Positions 1 through 6,733 of a DNA stretch of 9,122 nt are shown here, piece after piece. Below the pieces are notes generated by a model, which was given only the letters and a program-made list of their open reading frames with translations, ran no database searches and was not told the origin of the DNA. The translations under genes and the position numbers were made by a program. Source of the DNA: Pseudomonadota bacterium (GTDB lineage: Bacteria; Pseudomonadota; Gammaproteobacteria; GCA-001735895). How positions within the stretch are numbered: position 1 is the stretch's first letter; each line of letters opens with the position of its first letter. Where the stretch lies: contig JACZQS010000068.1 in NCBI GenBank assembly GCA_022545625.1, positions 1 to 9,122 on the forward strand. Direction: 5' to 3'.

Positions 1-1104
1 GCCCCGGTAACCCGGTGACAAGCGTTCCAATTGCATGACTCCGAGAGCACCGATATCTACACCAAAAACCACTCGCCAGGATTCAAGTATGGCGTTGCGG
101 CTCGCCGAATGCCCATCACCCAGGGCTTCTTCACCCACGTATAACAGGCGTAAATGCTCAACCGATTTATCGTGCGCAACCGGCTCTATGATCAATACAA
201 ATACGTGGTCAGCCTGTATGCCAAGCAATACATTGGGGTAAAAGGAGACATACTCGGCTTGCTCTAATTTGTCTTCCGACCATTCCGGAAACCGGGGAAG
301 CGCAGTTCCCGCATCGTCGAAAGGCCGGTAGGAGTTGCTTCCCTGCCCGGCAAAGTTATCCCCGATCATGATGTGGTAGTGATCTTCGAGAGGTGAGTAG
401 GTATTTAAACCAGGATGTATCCAGGGTAAATGGTAACTCTCGCAATAATTTTCTACTGCGAGTTTCCAGTTGGACTGAATATCTATTTGCAGCCCCTTGC
501 CATTAACCGCAGATATCAGGCGATCCAGCCCGGTATCACCAAGAAAGCTATGCCAGTGATCGGTCAGAGGTTTGATATATTCTGCAAAGTCGATTGCATC
601 TCCCGACAGGTTGATGAAAACGATATCCATCCACACCGCGGAGCGCACGGGTTTCAGGCCGTGGTCGCAATGATTGAAACCTTCCACCTTGTGTTGCCCG
701 ACACCGCCAATATGCGGTGTGCCTTTCAGTTCACCGTCGAGGTTATACGACCAGGAGTGGTAGGGGCAGCGTAAAGCTCCCTGCACCACCATTTCTTCCC
801 GTACCAGCTTCATCCCGCGGTGGCTGCATACATTGTGAAACACGTTAATCTGGTCAGACTTATTGCGCATGATTAGCAGGGGCAAGCCCATAAAATCGAC
901 TGGCTTGACCGTGCCTTTTTTCGGCAAATCGCTGGCGAACCACAATCCGGCCCAACTGCTAGCCAATACATGGTCGCGCTCATATTCGATGAAACTGGCA
1001 CTGGTGTAAGCCTGGTTTGGCAAACCCGTTGCCGCTTCGATCGGTTTTAAAATAGATTCTACGGATAGATAAATTTGTTCTAATTCTGTTTGGGTGCGGG
1101 TCAT
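1..1104 (-). CDS. Rieske non-haem iron oxygenase alpha subunit (3' end beyond window)
   Basis: Such enzymes use a Rieske [2Fe-2S] cluster to pass electrons to a mononuclear iron that oxygenates an organic substrate in the cytoplasm. The frame is open for 368 codons from the ATG at 1104-1102 and leaves the window without a stop. A Rieske pair is visible: C93-S-H95 and C113-PY-H116. The catalytic domain shows N219-Y-C-E222-S-Y-H225 followed by H230-PGL, with D350 (VFGVD) as the likely third iron ligand. E222, between cluster and iron, replaces the Asp of naphthalene dioxygenase; Glu there is familiar from the carnitine/betaine-type branch. Little of the C-terminus should be missing, since family members are about 370-450 residues. 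The start has a good Shine-Dalgarno sequence (AGAAGG, six bases upstream). It lies 25 nt after the HExxH gene on the same strand. No beta subunit, ferredoxin or reductase is visible, and the substrate cannot be read from the sequence. Family call firm, specificity open. Confidence 0.93.
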   Translation of the reverse strand, partial: MTRTQTELEQIYLSVESILKPIEAATGLPNQAYTSASFIEYERDHVLASSWAGLWFASDLPKKGTVKPVDFMGLPLLIMRNKSDQINVFHNVCSHRGMKLVREEMVVQGALRCPYHSWSYNLDGELKGTPHIGGVGQHKVEGFNHCDHGLKPVRSAVWMDIVFINLSGDAIDFAEYIKPLTDHWHSFLGDTGLDRLISAVNGKGLQIDIQSNWKLAVENYCESYHLPWIHPGLNTYSPLEDHYHIMIGDNFAGQGSNSYRPFDDAGTALPRFPEWSEDKLEQAEYVSFYPNVLLGIQADHVFVLIIEPVAHDKSVEHLRLLYVGEEALGDGHSASRNAILESWRVVFGVDIGALGVMQLERLSPGYRG

Positions 1105-1129
1105 TATCCTTCTCTGGCGATCGCTCTAT

Positions 1130-1627
1130 TCAGCGTAAGCGTAGTTTTGGCCGATTATTCTTATCGATCAAGCCCTTTTTCAAAAGCCAGTTACGCGCAT
1201 CATTTGCATCCTGCTCGAACCAGGCCTGTGCAGATCCGAGGCGAAAGCTATATCCCCAGGCATCCATGTCCGAGTACAGGCGCTCCTCGCTGATCGAAGA
1301 TAGGTTTCGCGCCAGCAGTATCTGCAGGTAGCAAACCGCATTTTCTTCGGCATCGTCTGCGCCCGCGTTGGTGTCCAGTAGGTCGCGCCGTTCACTATCC
1401 ATGCAGATATAATGGCAGGCCTCGTGCAGAATCGAATGTACCGGGGTATCGGTCCGTAGGTACAGCCGGCTCTTGATTAGTCCGGCTTCCTCGTCACCCC
1501 AGTAGCTGCCTGGAATCTCCTCGGTCTCACCGGCGATACAGATTTCGAGCTGGAATAAGCCCAGCAAACCAGCCAGCTCAGCAGGGTTGATGTCGGCATA
1601 TTGCAGCACCGTTGATTGTTCAGACAT
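1130..1627 (-). CDS. Unrecognised small protein with HExxH putative zinc-metallopeptidase motif
   Basis: This 165-residue acidic protein matches no family I can name. Its main visible feature is H68-E-A-C-H72 inside a hydrophobic, helix-like stretch (VHSILHEACHYI). HExxH with a following Glu is the zinc site of gluzincin-type and ImmA/IrrE-like peptidases. About 22 residues on comes E94-E-N-A-V-C-Y-L-Q, an ExxA-like helix whose E94 or E95 could be the third ligand. There is no signal peptide and no convincing membrane segment, so a cytoplasmic location is inferred. Its ATG overlaps the 3' end of the upstream tetR gene by 8 nt (ATGTCTGA), which suggests translational coupling. The Rieske gene follows 25 nt later. 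A purely structural metal site, or no peptidase activity at all, remains possible. The reading frame is well supported by the overlap and by the clean junctions on both sides. Confidence 0.8.
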   Translation of the reverse strand: MSEQSTVLQYADINPAELAGLLGLFQLEICIAGETEEIPGSYWGDEEAGLIKSRLYLRTDTPVHSILHEACHYICMDSERRDLLDTNAGADDAEENAVCYLQILLARNLSSISEERLYSDMDAWGYSFRLGSAQAWFEQDANDARNWLLKKGLIDKNNRPKLRLR

Positions 1628-2219
1628 GCGTTTCCATCATTTGCGCAATGGTATGTTGCAGCCGCCACCATTCTTCGGTCATATGTCGTGGTGCCGAGTT
1701 TCGGGTGCGTATGATCAGGTAGTTAATCGCAGCGCCGAATACGCCTAGAATGCCACCGATATCGATATTGGGATTTTGATAATGCGCGCGAATCGTTTTC
1801 ACCAGGGCCATGCCCCGCTCCGCCCGGGTTCTCGCCAGTGCGACGGTCAGATTATTCTGCGCCGACATTTCCCAGGCCATGATCTCCAGCGTTAATGGCC
1901 GTGCCTGTAGGGCCTCGAGGTGCCTTTTTAGTAGCACTTGCAAATATTGCTGTAGCGGCTGTTGGCTAATCTGCTCAGCCGTTTCGGTAATGATTTCATC
2001 GACTTCCCACCAGAGTTCAGTGGTTTCGGCAAATGCGGTCAGTAATCCGTCCAGGCCGTTGAAATAACGGTAGATTAACACCTTGTCGCAGCCGGCCTGA
2101 CGTGCGATCGCGTTAATTCCAACGGCGGGAAATCCCTGTTCGAGCAGTAAATGCCCAAGAGCGCGCAGGATATTTTGTTCGGTCTTGCGCCGGCTTTTTT
2201 TTAACGGCTTATTTGTCAT
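1620..2219 (-). CDS. TetR/AcrR-family transcriptional regulator
   Basis: This 199-residue protein has the usual TetR length and layout. It has a basic N-terminus, a first helix (about residues 13-29), and a helix-turn-helix at about 33-53 (VGINAIARQAGCDKVLIYRYF, including the IYRYF recognition-helix ending). A helical ligand-binding and dimerisation domain follows. TetR proteins are dimeric DNA-binding repressors released by a small molecule; the ligand cannot be predicted here. The gene begins 32 nt after mazG ends and overlaps the HExxH gene by 8 nt. A reasonable inference is that it controls this cluster or the Rieske oxygenase two genes downstream. No strong Shine-Dalgarno precedes the ATG, so it may depend on coupling to mazG translation. 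I saw no obvious operator palindrome in the 32-nt gap. Confidence 0.92.
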   Translation of the reverse strand: MTNKPLKKSRRKTEQNILRALGHLLLEQGFPAVGINAIARQAGCDKVLIYRYFNGLDGLLTAFAETTELWWEVDEIITETAEQISQQPLQQYLQVLLKRHLEALQARPLTLEIMAWEMSAQNNLTVALARTRAERGMALVKTIRAHYQNPNIDIGGILGVFGAAINYLIIRTRNSAPRHMTEEWWRLQHTIAQMMETHV

Positions 2220-2251
2220 CGGCTCATTACCACAGTTTTATCCGGCAATTA

Positions 2252-3034
2252 CTACCCGACAATGGACTTCGACTGTTGCCAGAAATACTCCATACGATCC
2301 AATTGTTGGCTGTCCATTTCGATTCCGGCGGATTTCATCTGCTCGGACACGTAATTAAAACGATTGATAAACTTTCGATTGGTTCTGCGCAGGGCCATTT
2401 CCGCGTCCACCTTCGCGTGGCGGGCAATATTCATGCAAACAAATAACAGGTCTCCCAGTTCGTCGCTGATAGCATCGGAATTACCGGATTCAATTGCCAA
2501 TTTCAACTCGTCCATCTCTTCTTCGAGCTTATCAACTACATTTGCAATATGGGGCCAGTCGAAACCGAATTCGGCGGCTTCGCCTTGCAATACCTTTGCC
2601 CGGTTAATCGCCGAAAGTGACGCTGAACTTGCGCCGAAGGCAGAATCGGGTGAGCCTGATTTTTCTTCGTTTTTAAGTGATTGCCACTGTAGGCTCAGGG
2701 CTTCATCGCTAATCTGGTTGGAACGATCTGCCTCGAATACATGCGGGTGTCTGCGTTTCATCTTGTTGACGATGCCTTCGGCGACATCGTTAAAATCAAA
2801 CAAGTGATTTTCCTCTGCGATGCGCGCATGAAAGATAATATGAAATAGCAAATCACCCAGTTCCTCCTTCAAATTATCCATGTCGTCACGCTCGATCGCG
2901 TCCAGTGCTTCGTGGGTCTCCTCGAGTGTATAAGATGCGATCGATGCACTGGTCTGCTTAATGTCCCAGGGGCAGCCATGATTCGGATCGCGCAATGCTT
3001 TCATTACATTAATCAGGTCGTCGATACTACTCAT
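2252..3034 (-). CDS. mazG: Nucleoside triphosphate pyrophosphohydrolase MazG
   Basis: MazG hydrolyses (d)NTPs to NMP and pyrophosphate in the cytoplasm. It is regarded as a house-cleaning enzyme and, in E. coli, as a modulator of ppGpp during starvation. The protein has two all-alpha NTP-PPase repeats. The first carries E38-E-T-H-E42 and E58-L-G-D61 (Mg binding); the second carries EEEMDE (171-176) and E192-L-G-D195. The N-terminal RDPNHGCPWD and the RRHPHVF segment are characteristic of the long, two-domain form. The chosen ATG at 3034 gives 260 residues, close to the 263 of E. coli MazG, and its first residues align with that protein. The frame is open further upstream to an ATG at 3109 (285 residues), but the extra residues look nothing like MazG and the start has no better ribosome site. 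It is the first gene of the minus-strand group and is divergent from amgK. Confidence 0.95.
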   Translation of the reverse strand: MSSIDDLINVMKALRDPNHGCPWDIKQTSASIASYTLEETHEALDAIERDDMDNLKEELGDLLFHIIFHARIAEENHLFDFNDVAEGIVNKMKRRHPHVFEADRSNQISDEALSLQWQSLKNEEKSGSPDSAFGASSASLSAINRAKVLQGEAAEFGFDWPHIANVVDKLEEEMDELKLAIESGNSDAISDELGDLLFVCMNIARHAKVDAEMALRRTNRKFINRFNYVSEQMKSAGIEMDSQQLDRMEYFWQQSKSIVG

Positions 3035-3052
3035 GCCAATTCCAATGTAATC

Positions 3053-3082
3053 TTGCAAGTCAATGGAATTAGGCTGGATAAT
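3053..3082 (+). promoter_or_regulatory. Candidate sigma-70 promoter for amgK
   Basis: In the 115-nt divergent region between mazG and amgK, TTGCAA (3053-3058) is followed after 18 nt by GATAAT (3077-3082). The -10 box differs from consensus at one position and the -35 at two. Transcription would start near 3089, leaving a leader of about 60 nt before the amgK start at 3150. I found no equally good box pair reading toward mazG. This is a pattern match by eye only. Confidence 0.35.
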
Positions 3083-3149
3083 ACCGCTTTGATGGTGCGA
3101 TCGAGGCATTTGCTGTTTAACATTGGGGATACTCGTCTGAACAACTACG

Positions 3150-4142
3150 ATGATGAATACTAGACACAGACATATGACTGACTGGCTGGATAATCTTGGA
3201 TACCGGGATTATACCCTAAGCATTGCATCAGAAGACGCCAGTTTTCGATCCTACTACCGGGTCAAAAGCGGTAGCGACTCATGGATACTGATGGATGCAC
3301 CCCCGGAGAAAGAGTCCTGTGAGCGTTTTATTGTTGTCGCCAATAAACTTCGCAGGGTCAATCTCAGTGCACCGGAAATCGTCGAACAGGATACGCTACA
3401 GGGGTTTTTACTGTTGACTGATTTTGGCAGTACCGCTTATCTTTCGGTACTTGATACCAAAACCGAAGGGCCCCTATACACCGATGCACTGGCTGCCCTG
3501 CTAAAAATGCAGACCGATATCGAATGTGACGATCTGCCAGACTACGATGAGCATTTATTGGCGCAGGAAATGGACCTGTTCAGGGACTGCTTCCTGAAGG
3601 GCCTGCTCGGGATCAGGCTGGATCGGACCCAGGGACAGCAGTGGGCTGATATCAAGAAAAAACTGGTACAAAATGCGCTCGAGCAACCACAGGTTTTTGT
3701 GCACAGGGATTATCACTCGCGTAACCTGATGAAAATCGACAAACGCAATCCGGGTATACTTGACTTTCAGGACGCGGTCAAAGGGCCGATTACCTACGAC
3801 CTGGTATCATTGTTACGCGACTGTTATATCGCCTGGCCCCCGGTTCGGGTTGATCGCCTGGCGCTCGACTTTTATGAACTTATCAAAGTCAACGATCTGG
3901 TCGATGTGAAACCGGCTAAATTCCTGTGCTGGTTCAATTTGATGGGTATACAGAGGCATTTAAAAGCGATTGGCATATTTGCCCGCCTCAAGCTTCGCGA
4001 CGGGAAAGACGGTTATCTAAGGGATATTCCCCGGACACTCGAATATATAGAGCAGGCCAGCGCCGAGGAAACGAGCATGAAAGGGCTTCACACCCTGGTC
4101 TCCGAACTCAACCTGAAATTTCGCGCAAAATCTATACTGTGA
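3150..4142 (+). CDS. amgK: N-acetylmuramate/N-acetylglucosamine anomeric kinase AmgK
   Basis: AmgK phosphorylates the anomeric carbon of MurNAc (and GlcNAc) with ATP, giving MurNAc-alpha-1-phosphate in the cytoplasmic peptidoglycan-recycling route described in Pseudomonas. The 330-residue protein has the aminoglycoside-phosphotransferase fold. The catalytic loop is H185-R-D187-Y-H-S-R-N192 and the metal-binding segment is D205-F-Q-D208. An N-terminal nucleotide-binding region includes ASFRSYYRV and the hinge-like LLLTDFGS. The murU partner is the next gene, which makes the specific call much stronger than the fold alone. The start is uncertain: ATGs lie at 3150, 3153 and 3174 and none has a convincing Shine-Dalgarno sequence; I kept the longest. 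It is divergent from mazG. The 202-nt gap before murU is unusual, since the two genes commonly sit close together. Confidence 0.9.
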   Translation: MMNTRHRHMTDWLDNLGYRDYTLSIASEDASFRSYYRVKSGSDSWILMDAPPEKESCERFIVVANKLRRVNLSAPEIVEQDTLQGFLLLTDFGSTAYLSVLDTKTEGPLYTDALAALLKMQTDIECDDLPDYDEHLLAQEMDLFRDCFLKGLLGIRLDRTQGQQWADIKKKLVQNALEQPQVFVHRDYHSRNLMKIDKRNPGILDFQDAVKGPITYDLVSLLRDCYIAWPPVRVDRLALDFYELIKVNDLVDVKPAKFLCWFNLMGIQRHLKAIGIFARLKLRDGKDGYLRDIPRTLEYIEQASAEETSMKGLHTLVSELNLKFRAKSIL

Positions 4143-4344
4143 AAGTCGTACTCAGTACTTCGAAAAATAGTGATTTTTTCTGGCTGGCTTTTGCTCCTGC
4201 AAAGCCTGCATACATGCCATCCATGGCAATAAGAGCAAGGAAGCACCGCGCGGAAAACCGCAGTGTATATGAAATACATGAGGATTTGAGCACGGAGCCG
4301 GCGCAGCTATCGCGGAAAAAGCGCATTTTTCGAGGTGCTGAGTT
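4143..4344. other. Intergenic segment between amgK and murU with several inverted repeats
   Basis: This 202-nt gap holds no gene I can support. It does hold several small inverted repeats in a row. GTAC-TCA-GTAC lies at 4148-4158. A longer stem-loop lies at 4186-4206, where GGCTTTTGC pairs with GCAAAGCC around a TCCT loop, with one bulged T. A near-palindrome TGCCATCCATGGCA lies at 4215-4228, and GCGG-AAAA-CCGC at 4250-4261. Frames on both strands are open across much of it (for example the minus-strand stretch 4132-4326), but they have no start context or recognisable protein. It could be a dispersed repeat, an RNA processing site or an attenuator-like leader for murU. The last part (GAGGTG at 4332-4337) is the murU ribosome-binding site. 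Confidence 0.45.
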
Positions 4345-4980
4345 GTGAATGCGATGATATTGGCTGCTGGCCGCGGCGAGCGCTTGCGCCCCTACACCGA
4401 TACCTGCCCGAAGCCATTGCTCGAAATCAGGGGTAAGGCTCTAATCGAGTATCATCTCGAAGCACTGGCAGCAGCCGGTATCCCTCGGGTAGTCATCAAC
4501 CTCAGTTGGCTAGGGGAACAGATCGAAGCAGCCATCGGTGATGGCAGTGGTTATGGACTCGAAGTATTGTATAGCCGTGAACCCGAAGCACTGGGCACTG
4601 CAGGCGGCATTATTCAGGCACTGGAATACCTTGGAGACCGTTTTCTCGTAGTGAACGCGGATATCTATACCGACTATCCGTTTGAAAAATTACTGGCGGT
4701 CGAAGCCGTGGCACACCTGGTGCTGGTCGAGAATCCGGATTACAGTCGCGGCGGGGATTTTACCCTGGAGCAGGGGTCTCTGGGTAATGATCCTGAAGAG
4801 CGCCATACCTTTGCCGGTATAGCTTATTATCATCGATCATTTTTCCAGGGACTGGCAACCGGCAAGCGGTCTGTAGTACCCCTGTTGCGCGAAGCCGCCG
4901 AAAAAAGACAGTTAAAAGGTGAGTTATACCAGGGTAAATGGAATGATGTTGGCACGGTGGAGCGGTGGCGCTCGGTGTGA
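4345..4980 (+). CDS. murU: N-acetylmuramate alpha-1-phosphate uridylyltransferase MurU
   Basis: MurU transfers UMP from UTP to MurNAc-alpha-1-phosphate, making UDP-MurNAc. With AmgK this bypasses MurA and MurB, and in Pseudomonas it underlies intrinsic fosfomycin tolerance. The 211-residue protein is a Rossmann-like sugar nucleotidyltransferase. The N-terminal loop is LAAGRGERLRP (6-16), followed by PKPLLEI (22-28) with K23. The uridine-side loop is LGTAGG (83-88). NADIYTD (104-110) has D106 as likely metal ligand, and the C-terminal NDVGT (200-204) supplies a second acidic residue. It resembles P. putida MurU over its whole length but ends about a dozen residues earlier. The start is GTG, supported by GAGGTG seven bases upstream and by alignment of the first residues; an ATG at 4354 would cut into the conserved strand. 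No terminator was seen after the stop, and the next gene starts 82 nt later. Confidence 0.93.
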   Translation: MNAMILAAGRGERLRPYTDTCPKPLLEIRGKALIEYHLEALAAAGIPRVVINLSWLGEQIEAAIGDGSGYGLEVLYSREPEALGTAGGIIQALEYLGDRFLVVNADIYTDYPFEKLLAVEAVAHLVLVENPDYSRGGDFTLEQGSLGNDPEERHTFAGIAYYHRSFFQGLATGKRSVVPLLREAAEKRQLKGELYQGKWNDVGTVERWRSV

Positions 4981-5062
4981 TGGCCGAGCATGGTTTAAGC
5001 AGTTAGCCTCGCTAGCCCTGGTGGTTCGCAGGTAGATACTGAACGCAATCGGAGAAGGCAAC

Positions 5063-5791
5063 ATGAGCAAGCCACTGTTAAAACAATTCAACACCTTAAC
5101 CTTCGATGTCGTCGGCACGTTAATTGACTTCGAAACGGGAATTCTCGATTGGTTTCGACCCGCACTTGCGAAACGAGGTATCGAGAAGACCGACGAGGAA
5201 ATTCTCACCAGCTTCGCCAGCTGTGAGGACAGGTATCAACAGCAAGCTCCGGACAAACCGTTCACGGCCATGTTGCCACTGATCTATCGGGACATGGCTT
5301 CACGGTGGAATTTTGCAGCGAGCAATGATGAGGCGTCTGAGTTTCAGGAATCTATCCGGTCGTGGCCCGCGTTTCCGGATACAGTGGCGTCACTCGATGA
5401 ACTCGGGTCGCGATATAGACTCGTGGCCGTTACCAATGCCGACGCCTGGGCGTTAAAATACATGAGTGCGACAATGAATGACCCCTTCGACGAGCAGCTA
5501 ACCTGCGATGAAGTGGGGGTGAACAAACCAAGTCCGCGTGTGTTCGAGTATCTACTGGAGAAACTGGCTCCATTGGGCGTCACCAGGGGAGATATTCTTC
5601 ATACTGCTCAAAGCCAGTATCACGATATAATCCCGGCGATGAAACTGGGCTTTTCAACGATGTGGATAGAGAGGCGCTACGGGAAGGGGGGCTACGGTGC
5701 GACTCCGAAACCGGGCCAGGCAACTGAGCCTACTTTTCATGCACGTTCGATGAGCGATTTTGTCCAACAGGTACGTAGCCAGGATATTTAG
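5063..5791 (+). CDS. HAD-superfamily hydrolase, haloacid dehalogenase type II-like
   Basis: This 242-residue HAD protein has motif I FDVVGTL with nucleophile D15, motif II TN (T124-N125), motif III K155 (VNKPSP), and a motif IV region HTAQSQYHD (180-188) followed by AMKLGFSTMWIERR. V17 stands where phosphatases have a second Asp, the general acid/base. Loss of that Asp is typical of 2-haloacid dehalogenases and relatives rather than phosphatases. The AQSxYHD block is common in proteins annotated as haloacid dehalogenase type II, many of which have no proven substrate. A helical cap domain lies between about residues 20 and 105. It starts with a strong ribosome site (GGAGAAGG) four bases before ATG. 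It lies 82 nt after murU and could be read through from it, but nothing links it to cell-wall recycling. True dehalogenase activity is unproven. Confidence 0.88.
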   Translation: MSKPLLKQFNTLTFDVVGTLIDFETGILDWFRPALAKRGIEKTDEEILTSFASCEDRYQQQAPDKPFTAMLPLIYRDMASRWNFAASNDEASEFQESIRSWPAFPDTVASLDELGSRYRLVAVTNADAWALKYMSATMNDPFDEQLTCDEVGVNKPSPRVFEYLLEKLAPLGVTRGDILHTAQSQYHDIIPAMKLGFSTMWIERRYGKGGYGATPKPGQATEPTFHARSMSDFVQQVRSQDI

Positions 5792-5810
5792 TCTCCTGGC
5801 AAGACCGGTG

Positions 5811-5845
5811 CCGGGCCGCTGCAAGCTGCGCTTGCCCCGACCCGG
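5811..5845. repeat. Nested inverted repeat in the HAD-hspQ gap
   Basis: A perfect inner stem GCAAGC-TGC-GCTTGC (5821-5835) sits inside an outer CCGGG/CCCGG pairing (5811-5815 with 5841-5845). It lies 19 nt after the HAD stop codon and ends 40 nt before hspQ. On the plus strand the structure is followed by A-rich sequence and not by a T run, so it lacks the tail of an intrinsic terminator. It may be a transcript-stabilising or attenuating hairpin, or part of a repetitive extragenic element. Confidence 0.4.
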
Positions 5846-5885
5846 GAAAAAGGGGTCCGATTAATCCGACTGCAAGGTGGAATAG

Positions 5886-6215
5886 ATGGGTACAGTAACG
5901 AATATTAGCAGGGTTAAATTCTCCGTTGGGGAATTGATTCACCATCGGCTTTTCGGCTATCGTGGCGTCATCATAGATGTGGATCAAAACTTCCAGGCAA
6001 GCGAAGAGTGGTACGAAGCAGTCGCAAAGTCCCGTCCGCCGAAAAACAGGCCCTGGTACCATGTATTGGTCCATCTAAGTGAACAGTCCACGTATGTAGC
6101 GGAACAAAATTTGGAGCCTGATGATAGCGTAGATCCGATCGATCATCCCATGCTGGAAAACTTCTTTTCCAAATTCGATAATGGAAGGTATATTCGTAAT
6201 CAACCTGCTAATTAG
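5886..6215 (+). CDS. hspQ: Heat-shock protein HspQ (YccV-like, hemimethylated-DNA-binding family)
   Basis: HspQ in E. coli is a small heat-shock-induced protein that acts as a specificity-enhancing factor for Lon protease and affects stability of DnaA forms. This 109-residue protein has the family's single domain. It shows KFSVGELIHHRLFGYRGVI (about 11-29) and a DVDQ-F turn, then a variable loop, PWYHVLV (56-62), and TYVAEQNLEPD (69-79). The E. coli protein has the matching [27 protein letters not shown] and TYLAEAQL segments at similar spacing and total length (105). AAGGTGG five bases before the ATG supports this start. I looked for a sigma-32-type promoter in the 94-nt gap upstream and could not support one. 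The gene lies 94 nt after the HAD gene and 68 nt before the small CxxC protein, so its transcription unit is unclear. Confidence 0.93.
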   Translation: MGTVTNISRVKFSVGELIHHRLFGYRGVIIDVDQNFQASEEWYEAVAKSRPPKNRPWYHVLVHLSEQSTYVAEQNLEPDDSVDPIDHPMLENFFSKFDNGRYIRNQPAN

Positions 6216-6283
6216 ATTAGCTATTCCCGGTCAACAGGCGGTACAACCAGATATGTTTCAATTTACCGGAAGAGGCAAATGAA

Positions 6284-6694
6284 ATGGGAATCTTAAAAGG
6301 CATACTTGGCAACCAGTCGGGCAAAAAAAACTATTCCAGAGATATTGGCGTTCTCATTGCCGGTAATATGGTTGATTTTTGTTCTGTGGCAGTCGAAGGT
6401 GAAAACTGCGCCATTCTCATCGGCCTTGCCGAGTTCCCAAATACCTGGAAGAAAGTATTCAGCTATTTCGATAGTAAAATTGGATATGACGATGATGTGA
6501 TGGCCAGTGCATCGTCGCCCAGGGCCATATGCCCGAATTGTACGAAAGAATATATAGGAATGTCTATTATCAGCCTGACAGGCGCCGGCGAAGCCTTTGG
6601 GGAAGAGGCGATAGAAAATTGCCCCAATTGCGACTGTGAAGATGTTTACTATATTTTTCAGGCGGGGAACAGGGTCAAGATTCCCGATGACTAG
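6284..6694 (+). CDS. Uncharacterised small protein with CPNC pairs (putative zinc ribbon)
   Basis: I do not recognise this 136-residue protein. What can be seen is two cysteine knuckles in the C-terminal half: C83-PN-C86 and C113-PN-C116, with an extra C118 (CPNCDC). Two CPxC pairs about 26 residues apart are the usual ligand set of a zinc ribbon, so a metal-stabilised fold is inferred. The N-terminal 80 residues are not obviously any domain; they include a hydrophobic strand-like stretch (DIGVLIAGNMVDF) and C33 and C42, and the protein is acidic overall. No signal peptide or membrane helix is evident. The ATG follows a purine-rich GGAAGAGG about nine bases upstream. It sits 68 nt after hspQ and 39 nt before the aminotransferase gene on the same strand. 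A regulatory, ribosome-associated or metal-storage role is possible, but nothing here chooses among them. Confidence 0.75.
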   Translation: MGILKGILGNQSGKKNYSRDIGVLIAGNMVDFCSVAVEGENCAILIGLAEFPNTWKKVFSYFDSKIGYDDDVMASASSPRAICPNCTKEYIGMSIISLTGAGEAFGEEAIENCPNCDCEDVYYIFQAGNRVKIPDD

Positions 6695-6733
6695 CCCGCC
6701 TATTTACCTCCCTTATTTTTTTGGAAATAAATT

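Noticed and set aside
430..774. Plus-strand open frame inside the Rieske gene
   Set aside because: The minus strand here encodes the Rieske CPYH and iron-site motifs; the plus frame is its mirror.
2364..2807. Plus-strand frame of 147 codons opposite mazG
   Set aside because: Ser-rich mirror of MazG coding sequence; both MazG catalytic repeats lie on the other strand.
3035..3109. N-terminal extension of MazG to the ATG at 3109
   Set aside because: The extra 25 residues have no MazG similarity and the start at 3034 gives the family's normal beginning and length.
3926..4348. Plus-strand frame of 140 codons overlapping the end of amgK and the gap before murU
   Set aside because: Its first half is out of frame within amgK and the rest has no family signature; treated as part of the unexplained gap.
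5811..5845. Intrinsic terminator after the HAD gene
   Set aside because: The hairpin is followed by A-rich and G-rich bases on the plus strand, not by a T tract.
5836..5885. Sigma-32 heat-shock promoter for hspQ
   Set aside because: CTTGCC at 5831 is a weak -35 match and no CCCCAT-like -10 follows at the right distance.
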